The position numbers and the translations under genes were made by a program. A stretch of DNA of 42,318 nt. It comes from Collinsella sp. AM34-10 (GTDB lineage Bacteria > Actinomycetota > Coriobacteriia > Coriobacteriales > Coriobacteriaceae). The notes under the pieces are model-generated. The model searched no databases. It worked only from the letters and a program-made list of their open reading frames with translations, and was not told the origin of the DNA. The stretch is taken from positions 1 through 42,318 of the forward strand of contig NZ_QSIL01000010.1 in the NCBI RefSeq assembly GCF_003469185.1, read 5' to 3'. How positions within the stretch are numbered: the stretch's first letter is position 1; each line of letters begins with the position of its first letter. Positions 23,846 through 30,771 of this stretch are shown piece by piece.

Positions 23846-24823
23846 ATGCCAAGTGCTCAGGAGCTACAACATCAATTTGGTGAATATCGAGGCGCTATGT
23901 CCCGTCCATCAGATTTCGATCTCTTTTGGAAGGATCGCATGGCCGAGGCTGACGCCGTCGGGCTTGACTATGCGATCGAGGCGGCATCGGTCACCGATGC
24001 CGTGACCTGCCAGCTTTTCGATCTCTGGTATACCGGCATGTGCGGCGCTCGCCTGCACGCCAAGTACCTTAAACCTGTCTCGGACGAGCCCGTGCCATTG
24101 GTACTTCAGTTCCATGGGTATCCGGGTGCAAGCCGCAGCTGGTTTGAGCAGGCGTCGTTTGCGGGCATGGGCATGGCACTCATCGCCCTCGACTGCCCCG
24201 GCCAAGGAGGTCCCTCCGAGGACATTGGTGGATTTGAGGGCACGACGGTCGCGGGCCATATCGTCGCCGGTATCGACGGCGACTCGGCCAACCTCTACTA
24301 TGTCCGCTTGCACCAAGATATCCGCATTCTTTGCCGTATTGTTCGTGAGCTCGAGGGCATCGATCTTGCCCGTGTATTTGTGAACGGCGCATCGCAGGGC
24401 GGCGGTTTGGGCATTGCGACCTGTGCGCTTAACAGCGAGCTTATCAATCGCGCCGCCATCCTCTATCCCTTCCTGTCGGATTTCCGCCTGGTCTGGGATT
24501 TGGATGCCGACGACATTGCCTACGAGGGTCTGCGCTATTGGTCTCGCTGGTTTGACGAGGACTCGACTCGTATTGACGAGGCCTATGCCAAGCTGGCGTA
24601 CTTCGATTCCAAGAACTTTGCCCCCATAGTCAAATGCCCCGTGCTGTTTGGCACGGGCACAGCCGATATCGTCTGTCCTCCGGCGACGCAGTTTGCAGTC
24701 TACAACAACCTGACCTGTGAAAAGCGTCATGAGTTCTTTGAAGGCTTCGGTCACGAGGAGATTCAGGATTTTGACGATCTGATCATTCCATTTTTCTGCA
24801 AGGGAGGGGAGGCTCATGTCTAA
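23846..24823 (+). CDS. AXE1-family acetyl esterase, candidate sialate O-acetylesterase
   Basis: A 325-residue alpha/beta hydrolase of the acetyl xylan esterase/cephalosporin C deacetylase family. It opens with the family's N-terminal pattern (RPSDFDLFW). It has the catalytic triad: Ser183 in NGASQGGG, Asp274 in GTADIVCPP and His303 in FGHEEI. No signal peptide is seen, so it acts in the cytosol. In a nan operon the plausible job is removing O-acetyl groups from imported sialic acids so that NanA can act; this is inference from context. The ATG at 23846 keeps the family N-terminus, but its ribosome site (GAAAGG, 23825-23830) is far away; an ATG at 23897 has closer GAGG but would truncate the conserved start. 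It overlaps the next gene by 8 bp. Confidence 0.82.
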   Translation: MPSAQELQHQFGEYRGAMSRPSDFDLFWKDRMAEADAVGLDYAIEAASVTDAVTCQLFDLWYTGMCGARLHAKYLKPVSDEPVPLVLQFHGYPGASRSWFEQASFAGMGMALIALDCPGQGGPSEDIGGFEGTTVAGHIVAGIDGDSANLYYVRLHQDIRILCRIVRELEGIDLARVFVNGASQGGGLGIATCALNSELINRAAILYPFLSDFRLVWDLDADDIAYEGLRYWSRWFDEDSTRIDEAYAKLAYFDSKNFAPIVKCPVLFGTGTADIVCPPATQFAVYNNLTCEKRHEFFEGFGHEEIQDFDDLIIPFFCKGGEAHV

Positions 24824-25667
24824 GTGCGAGAGCAATATCGATGAGCTGATTGTCCCCGAGCTTGCGGGAATTGCTGGGACGGTTTCGTCAAGGCTCTCTG
24901 ATTTCCGGGATTGGCGCGGCGATGCTTCTGCGGATGTTTCCGAGTTGGAGACAGCCGCTTCGGACCTTGAGGTTTGCGGGCTGACCGTTACGGCGATTGA
25001 TTTCGCCAATCCGTGCGCGCGCTACTCCGAGGTTTCCTTTGAGCTCGGCGGGTATGTCGTGCACGGCCGTTTGATTGAGCCCTCTGGTTGCGCCCGAAGA
25101 TCCGAGCTTGTTCCGCTGTGTCTGATGTTCCATGACATCGACCGACCCGTGCGGGGATGGCATCACATGACGCGGTTTGCCGCCATGGGATATGCCGTGC
25201 TTGCGCTGGACGATGAGACTATTGGATCCAGCGATCTGCAGCAGGGGATTACCTCGCCTGCTTTTGTCGAGCGTGTCCGTTGGGGCTGCGCGTTGGCGAA
25301 GGTTGCGCGCAACCTTGATGGCATGGATCCCGACCGCATCTTTGCATGGGGCGAGGGCCTTGGCGGCGGTGTCGCGCTGGCGGTTTCTGCTCTGGACGAG
25401 CGGGGCCTTGCCTGCACGGCGCTTGCCAATCCGCTTCCCAGCGGTCTCGAGACGCTGTCGCCTCGGGTTCGTGGCTCGGTGCTCATGGGCACATCGCTCA
25501 TGGATACCGTGAGTGATCCCAAGGGCCAGTTTGCCGTATTCAACGGTCTTGAGTGTGACCGGAGGCATATCATCTATGCCAAATACGCTCACGAGCGCAT
25601 CAATGCGTTCGAAAACGAAGTCGTCGACTTCTTTAACCAAACGTTCTATTCGTGTTCTTTGGCCTAG
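24816..25667 (+). CDS. AXE1-like paralogue lacking the catalytic serine (pseudo-esterase)
   Basis: A 283-residue protein that aligns with the preceding esterase over its core: WGEGLGGG here corresponds to NGASQGGG there, and SDPKGQFAVFNGLECDRRH corresponds to CPPATQFAVYNNLTCEKRH. The nucleophile position is Gly181 (GGC at 25356-25358) instead of serine, while an aspartate (LMD) and histidine (AHERI) remain near the triad positions. The frame is open, the start (24816) has GGGAGG, and it overlaps the active paralogue by 8 bp, so it is a maintained gene rather than a decaying one. It may form a heteromer with the active esterase, bind a sialic-acid derivative, or use another mechanism. No function can be assigned. 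Confidence 0.78.
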   Translation: MSKCESNIDELIVPELAGIAGTVSSRLSDFRDWRGDASADVSELETAASDLEVCGLTVTAIDFANPCARYSEVSFELGGYVVHGRLIEPSGCARRSELVPLCLMFHDIDRPVRGWHHMTRFAAMGYAVLALDDETIGSSDLQQGITSPAFVERVRWGCALAKVARNLDGMDPDRIFAWGEGLGGGVALAVSALDERGLACTALANPLPSGLETLSPRVRGSVLMGTSLMDTVSDPKGQFAVFNGLECDRRHIIYAKYAHERINAFENEVVDFFNQTFYSCSLA

Positions 25668-25735
25668 ACGGCCTGGACACCGCCAACAAGAGTGGGCGGC
25701 ATAGGGCTGCCCGCCAGACAACTAAGGAGATTCTT

Positions 25736-26656
25736 GTGGCAACTCAGAAATTCACCGGCGTTATCCCTCCCGTCGTTGTTCCCGATACCGAAGACCACCA
25801 GCTCGACGTTGCCTCCTTTGAGCGCAGCATCAACCGCATGATCGATGCCGGCGTCGATGGCCTGTTCTTCCTGGGCTCCTCGGGCGAGGTCGTCTTCTCC
25901 ACCGACGAGCGCCGTCGCCAGATTGTCGCAGAGGCCGTCCGTATCGTCGACCACCGCGTTCCCGTTCTGGTCGGCATCATCGACACCGAGACCGAGCGCA
26001 TGATCGAGCACGGCAAGGTCGCTCAGGAGCTGGGCGCCGATGCGCTCGTCGCCACCTGCCCGTTCTATGCCCTGCAGGGCATGACCGAGGTCGAGGAGCA
26101 CTTCCGCATCCTTCACGAGGAACTCGACCTGCCCATCTTCGCCTACGACATCCCCGTGTGCGTCCACACCAAGCTCCCCTGGAAGCTCCTTGCTAAGCTC
26201 GGCGCCGAGGGCGTCCTGGCTGGCGTCAAGGATTCCTCGGGCGATGACATCTCGTTCCGCTACCTCATTCAGGAGAACGAGAAGAACGGCCATCCGATGA
26301 GCATCCTTACCGGCCATGAGGTCGTCGTCGACGGTGCCTATCTCGGTGGCGCCGACGGTTCCGTTCCGGGCCTCGCCAACGTTGAGCCCGAGGGCTACGT
26401 TCGTCAGTGGAAGGCCGCTCAGACTGGTGACTGGGCTACCGTCAAGGCCGAGCAGGATCGCCTCAATGAGATTTCGCACATCTGGGATGTCACCTCGGGC
26501 GTCCAGGGCTATGCCGGTGGCGTCGGCGCCTTCAAGACCGCTATGAACCTCATGGGCATCTTCGACAGCCCGACCATGCCGCGCCCGGTGAAGGCCATGA
26601 CCGGTGAGAACGTCGAGGCGATTCGCAAGGTCCTCCAGGACAACGGTCTCCTTTAA
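25736..26656 (+). CDS. nanA: N-acetylneuraminate lyase-family aldolase
   Basis: Class I aldolase of the dihydrodipicolinate synthase/N-acetylneuraminate lyase family, 306 residues, which would split sialic acid into ManNAc and pyruvate. With the GTG start at 25736 (AAGGAGA upstream) the Schiff-base lysine is Lys165 in GVKDSSGD and the catalytic tyrosine is Tyr137 in YDIP. The E. coli NanA residues have the same numbers. The carboxylate loop reads GSSGE (47-51). The family also contains aldolases for 2-keto-3-deoxy acids, so the substrate is set mainly by neighbours nanK and nanE. The short gap before it and the strong ribosome site suggest cotranscription with the esterase pair. Confidence 0.85.
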   Translation: MATQKFTGVIPPVVVPDTEDHQLDVASFERSINRMIDAGVDGLFFLGSSGEVVFSTDERRRQIVAEAVRIVDHRVPVLVGIIDTETERMIEHGKVAQELGADALVATCPFYALQGMTEVEEHFRILHEELDLPIFAYDIPVCVHTKLPWKLLAKLGAEGVLAGVKDSSGDDISFRYLIQENEKNGHPMSILTGHEVVVDGAYLGGADGSVPGLANVEPEGYVRQWKAAQTGDWATVKAEQDRLNEISHIWDVTSGVQGYAGGVGAFKTAMNLMGIFDSPTMPRPVKAMTGENVEAIRKVLQDNGLL

Positions 26657-26659
26657 AGC

Positions 26660-26754
26660 TTTCCCAGGCACCCGACCTCGCCGTTCAACCGTGCGGCCAT
26701 GACCCATTAGGCCAATGGCCGCACGGTTTCTCGGCGATCTCGGGCACCTGGAAA
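26660..26754 (+). repeat. 95-nt near-perfect hairpin between nanA and nanK
   Basis: A central 14-bp perfect stem (26687-26700 with 26715-26728) is extended outward by CGCCG/CGGCG, CCCGA/TCGGG and TTTCCCAGG/CCTGGAAA, separated by small symmetrical internal loops, with a 14-nt apical loop. No T-run follows, so it is not a standard terminator. Confidence 0.85.
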
Positions 26755-26827
26755 ACCTTTACCGCGCTGTGACGGCTAGCCTGACGGCGCATTTCCTGTA
26801 GTTGTTTTGTCTCCGAAGGAGAACGAC

Positions 26828-27793
26828 ATGGAGAACAAGTACGTCTGCTCTGTCGATATCGGCGGAACTAAGATCGCGACTGCCATCATGGAGTACCCGG
26901 CTGACGGCGGTGTGCCCCATCCCGTTTTTGAGGCTGAGGTTCCCACCGAGGCCCAGGAGGGTGGCGAAGCGGTCTTCCAGCGCATCGAGGCGTCTATCAA
27001 GGCAGCTCTTGAGGCAAATCCCGATGTCGAGGTCCTCGGAGTTGGCATCGGCGCTGCCGGTGTCGTCGACCCCAAGACGGGCGCCATCGCGTATGCCAAT
27101 GAGATTATGCCCGGCTGGTCCGGCGTTCAGTTGGGGCCGCGTCTGCGCGAGGACCTCGGCCTTCCCGTTGCCGTTGTAGGCGACGTGCAGGCTCATGCTC
27201 TGGGCGAGGCCCACTGGGGCGTCGGCAAGGGCAAGTTCTCCGTCTTGTGTTTGGGCATCGGTACGGGCATCGGCGGCGCATATGTCGAGAACGGCCGCGT
27301 GATGCAGGGCTTCCATGGTGCTGCCGGCCATATGGGCCACATCGAGTGCTCGGCTGCCGCCGGCATTCCCTGCGCCTGCGGGCGTTCCGGCCATCTGGAG
27401 TCGGTTGCTTCCGGAACATCAATCGGGCGCATGTACGATGAGCGTTTTGGCCGCGTCGACCCCAGCCGTCCTTCGGTCGGCCGTGACGTGAACGACCTGT
27501 GCCGCGCAGGCGACGCAAAGGCGACCGAGGTCATTCATGACGCCGGCTTTGCGCTGGGCGCCAGCCTGGGCTCGCTCGCTAACATCCTGGACCCTGAGGT
27601 CATCGTGCTTTCGGGCGGTGTGATTCACCAGGGTCCCGATTGGCGCTCGCAGACGTGGAAGGACTCGGTGCACGAGGGCTATGCCAGCCAGGCGCTCGAC
27701 CCGCTTCAGGACACGCCGATCCTCATCGGCTCTCTGGAGGGCGACGCGCCGCTCATCGGTGCCGCCGAACACCTTCTTGCGTCGTTGAAGTAA
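26828..27793 (+). CDS. nanK: ROK-family kinase, probable N-acetylmannosamine kinase
   Basis: Sugar kinase of the ROK family, 321 residues. It has the N-terminal phosphate motif DIGGTK (10-15), a second ATP motif GIGTGIGGA and the ROK zinc/substrate segment GHIECSAAAGIPCACG followed by RSGHLE. In the last part the usual third cysteine of CxCGxxGC is a histidine. Position between nanA and nanE makes ManNAc phosphorylation to ManNAc-6-P the likely reaction; ROK kinases for glucose or GlcNAc look similar. The ATG at 26828 follows AAGGAG. It is flanked on both sides by very large hairpins, so its transcript or its stability may be set separately from its neighbours. Confidence 0.87.
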   Translation: MENKYVCSVDIGGTKIATAIMEYPADGGVPHPVFEAEVPTEAQEGGEAVFQRIEASIKAALEANPDVEVLGVGIGAAGVVDPKTGAIAYANEIMPGWSGVQLGPRLREDLGLPVAVVGDVQAHALGEAHWGVGKGKFSVLCLGIGTGIGGAYVENGRVMQGFHGAAGHMGHIECSAAAGIPCACGRSGHLESVASGTSIGRMYDERFGRVDPSRPSVGRDVNDLCRAGDAKATEVIHDAGFALGASLGSLANILDPEVIVLSGGVIHQGPDWRSQTWKDSVHEGYASQALDPLQDTPILIGSLEGDAPLIGAAEHLLASLK

Positions 27794-27810
27794 ACATAAC
27801 TACCAAGTGC

Positions 27811-27908
27811 GCCTTCTGAGGTGCCGCAGATTGACGTGAAAGAGGAGCGAAGCGTACTTCGGTACGCGAGCGACGGTTTGAACGTCAAGGTGCGGTGTCT
27901 CAGAAGGC
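27811..27908 (+). repeat. 98-nt hairpin with UUCG tetraloop between nanK and nanE
   Basis: Nested perfect arms are GCCTTCTGAG (27811-27820)/CTCAGAAGGC (27899-27908), CCGCA/TGCGG, TTGACGT (27831-27837)/ACGTCAA (27882-27888) and GCGTAC/GTACGC closed by C(TTCG)G at 27857-27862. A purine-rich internal loop, 14 nt on each side and containing GAGCGA or a near copy, separates the inner stems. It looks like a designed RNA or a repeated palindromic element. Confidence 0.88.
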
Positions 27909-27933
27909 TATTTTGAGAAAGGTTGAGTCGAAC

Positions 27934-28620
27934 ATGACCGTTGATCCTTTGATTCAATCCCTGAAGGGCAAGCTCGTCGTGAGCGTTCAGGCCTATATGG
28001 GCGAGCCGCTTCGTACGCCCGAAACCATGGCTCAGATGTCTCGCGCCTGCGAGCTTGGCGGCGCCGCCGCTATTCGCTGCCAGGGTCTTGCCGACATCGC
28101 CGCCATTAAGGGCCGCTGCGAGGTTCCCGTCATCGGCTTGTGGAAGGATGGACACGAGGGCGTCTACATCACGCCGACGCTGCGTCATGCTCGCGCCTGC
28201 GTTGCCGCCGGTGCCGACATCGTGGCAATTGACGCCACTGATCGCCCGCGTCCCGATGGCAAGACCGTCGAGGACACCTTCCGTCCGCTGCACGAGGAGG
28301 GCGTGCTCCTGATGGCCGACTGTGCCACCATCGAGGACATTCGCCGTGCTGTCGACATGGGCTTCGACCTGGTGTCCACCACGCTTTCCCATGGTGTTGC
28401 CGCTATCGATTGCACCATGGCCGACGGTCCCGATCTGCCGCTCCTGCGCCAGGCGACCGAGGAGTTTCCCGGCCTTCCCATCATCTGCGAGGGCCGCGTG
28501 CATACGCCCGAGGAGGCCCGCGCCGCAATTGATGCGGGCGCCTGGGCAGTTGTCGTGGGCACTGCCATCACGCACCCCACGAGTATTACGAGTTGGTTCA
28601 AAGCCGCGCTTGAGGCGTAA
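27934..28620 (+). CDS. nanE: N-acetylmannosamine-6-phosphate 2-epimerase
   Basis: Converts ManNAc-6-P to GlcNAc-6-P, feeding sialic-acid carbon into amino-sugar catabolism. The 228-residue TIM-barrel protein matches NanE in length and in motifs: VSVQA (16-20), the catalytic lysine in GLWKDG (Lys71), ATDRPRPDG, and CEGRVHTPEEA with Glu186. The ATG at 27934 is chosen to give the usual N-terminus; the ribosome site (AAAGG, 27918-27922) is 11 nt away and follows directly after the large hairpin. It is the last gene of the operon. No nagA or nagB is present in the window, so later steps are encoded elsewhere. Confidence 0.93.
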   Translation: MTVDPLIQSLKGKLVVSVQAYMGEPLRTPETMAQMSRACELGGAAAIRCQGLADIAAIKGRCEVPVIGLWKDGHEGVYITPTLRHARACVAAGADIVAIDATDRPRPDGKTVEDTFRPLHEEGVLLMADCATIEDIRRAVDMGFDLVSTTLSHGVAAIDCTMADGPDLPLLRQATEEFPGLPIICEGRVHTPEEARAAIDAGAWAVVVGTAITHPTSITSWFKAALEA

Positions 28621-28647
28621 GACGGACCTTGTATCCGCTCAGGGCGG

Positions 28648-28653
28648 TATACT
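28648..28653 (+). promoter_or_regulatory. Candidate -10 box for rapZ
   Basis: TATACT lies after the nanE stop. TTGTAT upstream (28629-28634) is too close (13 nt) to be a normal -35. If active, the transcript would contain the terminator hairpin at 28672-28701 in its leader. Confidence 0.3.
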
Positions 28654-28671
28654 CATTAAAGGCAATTGACC

Positions 28672-28710
28672 GCGCGGGATCCGGGTTGCTGGGTCCCGCG
28701 CTTGTTTTTA
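28672..28710 (+). terminator. Terminator of the sialic-acid operon
   Basis: An 11-bp stem with one G-U pair (GCGCGGGATCC, 28672-28682, with GGGTCCCGCGC, 28691-28701) is followed by TTGTTTTT. The rapZ ribosome site AGGAGG begins immediately after it. Confidence 0.88.
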
Positions 28711-28721
28711 GGAGGCAGCAC

Positions 28722-29642
28722 ATGCAAAAGGGAGATGCCATGGATGCGGCGGAGCGCTCGGAGCGCATCCCCGATATCGTTATCATCACCGGAATGTCCG
28801 GATCGGGCCGAACGCAGGCCATGCATGTGTTCGAGGACATGGGCTATTTTTGTATCGATAACCTGCCCCCGCGTCTGATTGCCCAGCTTGCTGAGCTCGT
28901 TGGCATCAATACGGGTGTGGGTAGGCACCTTGCCGTCACCTGCGACCTGCGCAGCCAAGGCTTGTTCGATGAGTTGCTCGATGCCGTTGCCGCACTCGAG
29001 GAGCGCGAGATGAGCTGCGACATCGTTTTTCTCGAGGCCTCTGACGAGGTACTGATCCGTCGTTATAGCGAAAATCGCCGCCGTCATCCCATTGCCAAGC
29101 CGGGGGAGACTACGGCCGATGCGATTCAGCGCGAGCGCCTTCAGCTGCAGGGCGTGCGCGATCGAGCCGATATGATTATCGACACGAGCCGTCTGCGCAC
29201 CTCTGCGCTGCGCAACAAATTGCGCATGGCGTTCTCCGAGCTGTCCGACCAGCAGCTCATGGACGTTCACGTGTTCTCGTTTGGCTTTAAGCACGGTATG
29301 CCCGTCGAGGCGGACATTATGATCGACGTTCGCTTTCTGCCCAATCCGTTCTACGATCCCGAGATGCGCACCATGACCGGTCTCGATAAGAAAGTCTCCG
29401 ACTTTGTTCTGGACCATCCCAAGACCCAGGAGTTCTGGAAGGTCTGGACGCAGCTGCTCGATACGGTCATGCCCGGCTATATCGCGGAGGGCAAGCCGCA
29501 GCTTTCTATTGCCATCGGTTGCACGGGCGGTCAACACCGCAGCGTTGCCATCGCCGAGGCCACGGCACGTTATTTGGAAGGTGCCCAGTATCACGTGAGC
29601 ATTTCCCATCGCGACTTGTCACGCGCCAACACGAAAGCATAG
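28722..29642 (+). CDS. rapZ: RapZ/YvcJ-family nucleotide-binding protein
   Basis: P-loop protein of 306 residues; E. coli RapZ is an RNase adaptor that senses glucosamine-6-P, while the role in Gram-positives is less clear. The Walker A reads GMSGSGRT (24-31), with arginine in place of the usual lysine, a change I recall as common in actinobacterial members. DMGYFCIDNLPP follows, then the C-terminal domain with SFGFKHGMPVEADIMIDVRF and GCTGGQHRSV. The ATG at 28722 has AGGAGG at an ideal distance; a second ATG at 28740 also has GGAG. It is followed after 6 bp by whiA. Confidence 0.93.
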   Translation: MQKGDAMDAAERSERIPDIVIITGMSGSGRTQAMHVFEDMGYFCIDNLPPRLIAQLAELVGINTGVGRHLAVTCDLRSQGLFDELLDAVAALEEREMSCDIVFLEASDEVLIRRYSENRRRHPIAKPGETTADAIQRERLQLQGVRDRADMIIDTSRLRTSALRNKLRMAFSELSDQQLMDVHVFSFGFKHGMPVEADIMIDVRFLPNPFYDPEMRTMTGLDKKVSDFVLDHPKTQEFWKVWTQLLDTVMPGYIAEGKPQLSIAIGCTGGQHRSVAIAEATARYLEGAQYHVSISHRDLSRANTKA

Positions 29643-29648
29643 GCCTGC

Positions 29649-30578
29649 ATGTCGTTTACCGCCGAGGTGCGTGACGAGCTCGCGCGCTGCGAACCCGAAT
29701 GTGAATACTGCGATTTGTCGACGCTTGCCGCCCTGACGCGTGTGAGCGGTACACTTTCGCTGGCCGGCTCCGGGCGGTATCGTTTGACGGTCGCGACCGA
29801 GACGGGCGCCGTCGCGCGCACGATGATCACGCTGACGCATCGCATCCTTAAGCTCAAAACGGAATTCACCGTTCGTAAATCGGTCTTGCATAAGGTCCGT
29901 AACTATCTCATTACCCTGCCCGATCAACCCGACCTGGACAAGGCTCTGGTGCTGCTGGGCATTCTCGACCGCAGGGGAGGGCTCGTCGCCGGTGTTCCCC
30001 GGCACATCGTTGCCCGCCCCTGCTGCAGGCTTGCCTACATCCGCGGCGCGCTCATCGCCGGCGGTTTCGTGGCCGATCCCCGCGGCGACTTTCATTTGGA
30101 GATCGCGGTGCAGGGCGAGCAATATGCCAAGGGGCTCTGCGATCTGCTGGAGCAGATTGGGGTCCATGCGCGCGTCAACGCGCGGCGCGGGTCCTATGCC
30201 GTGTACATTAAGAGCGCCGAGGAGATCGAGCAGCTCCTAAAGCTGGTCGGAGCCAAGCGCAGCGTTGCCGAGATCGAGGAAGCGCGCGCGGTCAAATTGG
30301 TTAAGAACGACGTAAACCGTCGCGTGAATGCCGAGCTGGCCAATCAGACCAGAAGCGCGGGTGCCGCCCAGCATCAGCTTGCGCTGATCGATGAGCTCGA
30401 ACTGCGGGGTTTGCGCGACACGCTTCCGGACGCCTTGGCGGTCTTTTGCGACCTGCGCGAGCGCTATCCCGATCTGTCACTGCGCGATTTGGGGGAGATG
30501 GCTGACCCTCCCTTGTCGAAGTCGGCCCTCTACCATCGAGTTTTGAGACTTGAAAAGCTCATTGAAGCAAACAGGTAG
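29649..30578 (+). CDS. whiA: WhiA sporulation/division regulator homologue
   Basis: DNA-binding protein of 309 residues with an N-terminal degenerate LAGLIDADG homing-endonuclease fold (segment AYIRGALIAGGFVADP with surrounding motifs) and a C-terminal helix-turn-helix (LRDLGEMADPPLSKSALYHR). In Streptomyces it acts with WhiB in sporulation; in B. subtilis it affects division and chromosome segregation, so a division role is likely here. It starts 6 bp after rapZ. The yvcK gene that usually stands between rapZ and whiA is absent and there is no room for it. Confidence 0.95.
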   Translation: MSFTAEVRDELARCEPECEYCDLSTLAALTRVSGTLSLAGSGRYRLTVATETGAVARTMITLTHRILKLKTEFTVRKSVLHKVRNYLITLPDQPDLDKALVLLGILDRRGGLVAGVPRHIVARPCCRLAYIRGALIAGGFVADPRGDFHLEIAVQGEQYAKGLCDLLEQIGVHARVNARRGSYAVYIKSAEEIEQLLKLVGAKRSVAEIEEARAVKLVKNDVNRRVNAELANQTRSAGAAQHQLALIDELELRGLRDTLPDALAVFCDLRERYPDLSLRDLGEMADPPLSKSALYHRVLRLEKLIEANR

Positions 30579-30623
30579 TTTAAAGTATCGACTTATATAC
30601 GGATTTAGCTGCTATTTTATTCT

Positions 30624-30637
30624 TTAAAACGTTTTAA
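30624..30637 (+). promoter_or_regulatory. 14-bp perfect palindrome upstream of gap
   Basis: TTAAAACGTTTTAA is its own reverse complement and lies in an AT-rich stretch about 57 bp upstream of the candidate gap -10. It could be a regulator site or an AT-rich upstream promoter element. AT-rich palindromes are easily formed by chance. Confidence 0.4.
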
Positions 30638-30669
30638 CGTAAATTTGATTTTCAATTTCGAGCATTCTC

Positions 30670-30699
30670 GTGAAATTCAAGTCAAAAAAAAGGTATATT
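30670..30699 (+). promoter_or_regulatory. Candidate promoter for gap
   Basis: GTGAAA (30670-30675) and TATATT (30694-30699) are spaced by 18 nt in an A-rich region, leaving a leader of about 65 nt before the gap start. The AT content contrasts sharply with surrounding genes, as expected for a strong promoter. Confidence 0.55.
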
Positions 30700-30771
30700 A
30701 GGCGAGTGGTTAGTTTGTGGGCCTCAACGGCGGGCGCTGTAGCTTGCGGGGGCCTTACGAAAGGAGACACA

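Noticed and set aside
19974..23852. A 1292-codon open frame on the minus strand opposite the transporter genes
   Set aside because: It is a shadow caused by the strong codon bias of the real plus-strand genes; it is rich in His, Gly, Asp and Arg, has no recognisable motif and spans several genes antisense.
26660..26754. The nanA-nanK hairpin considered as a normal terminator
   Set aside because: It is followed by GAAAACC rather than a T-run on the plus strand, and downstream genes belong to the same pathway.
17826..28710. A mobile genetic element carrying the sialic-acid operon
   Set aside because: No integrase, transposase, tRNA, flanking direct repeat or composition shift is visible, so only past insertion or capture can be proposed.
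30700..30771. Stem-like sequence in the gap leader considered as a tRNA
   Set aside because: No acceptor stem, anticodon arm or T-loop consensus can be folded.
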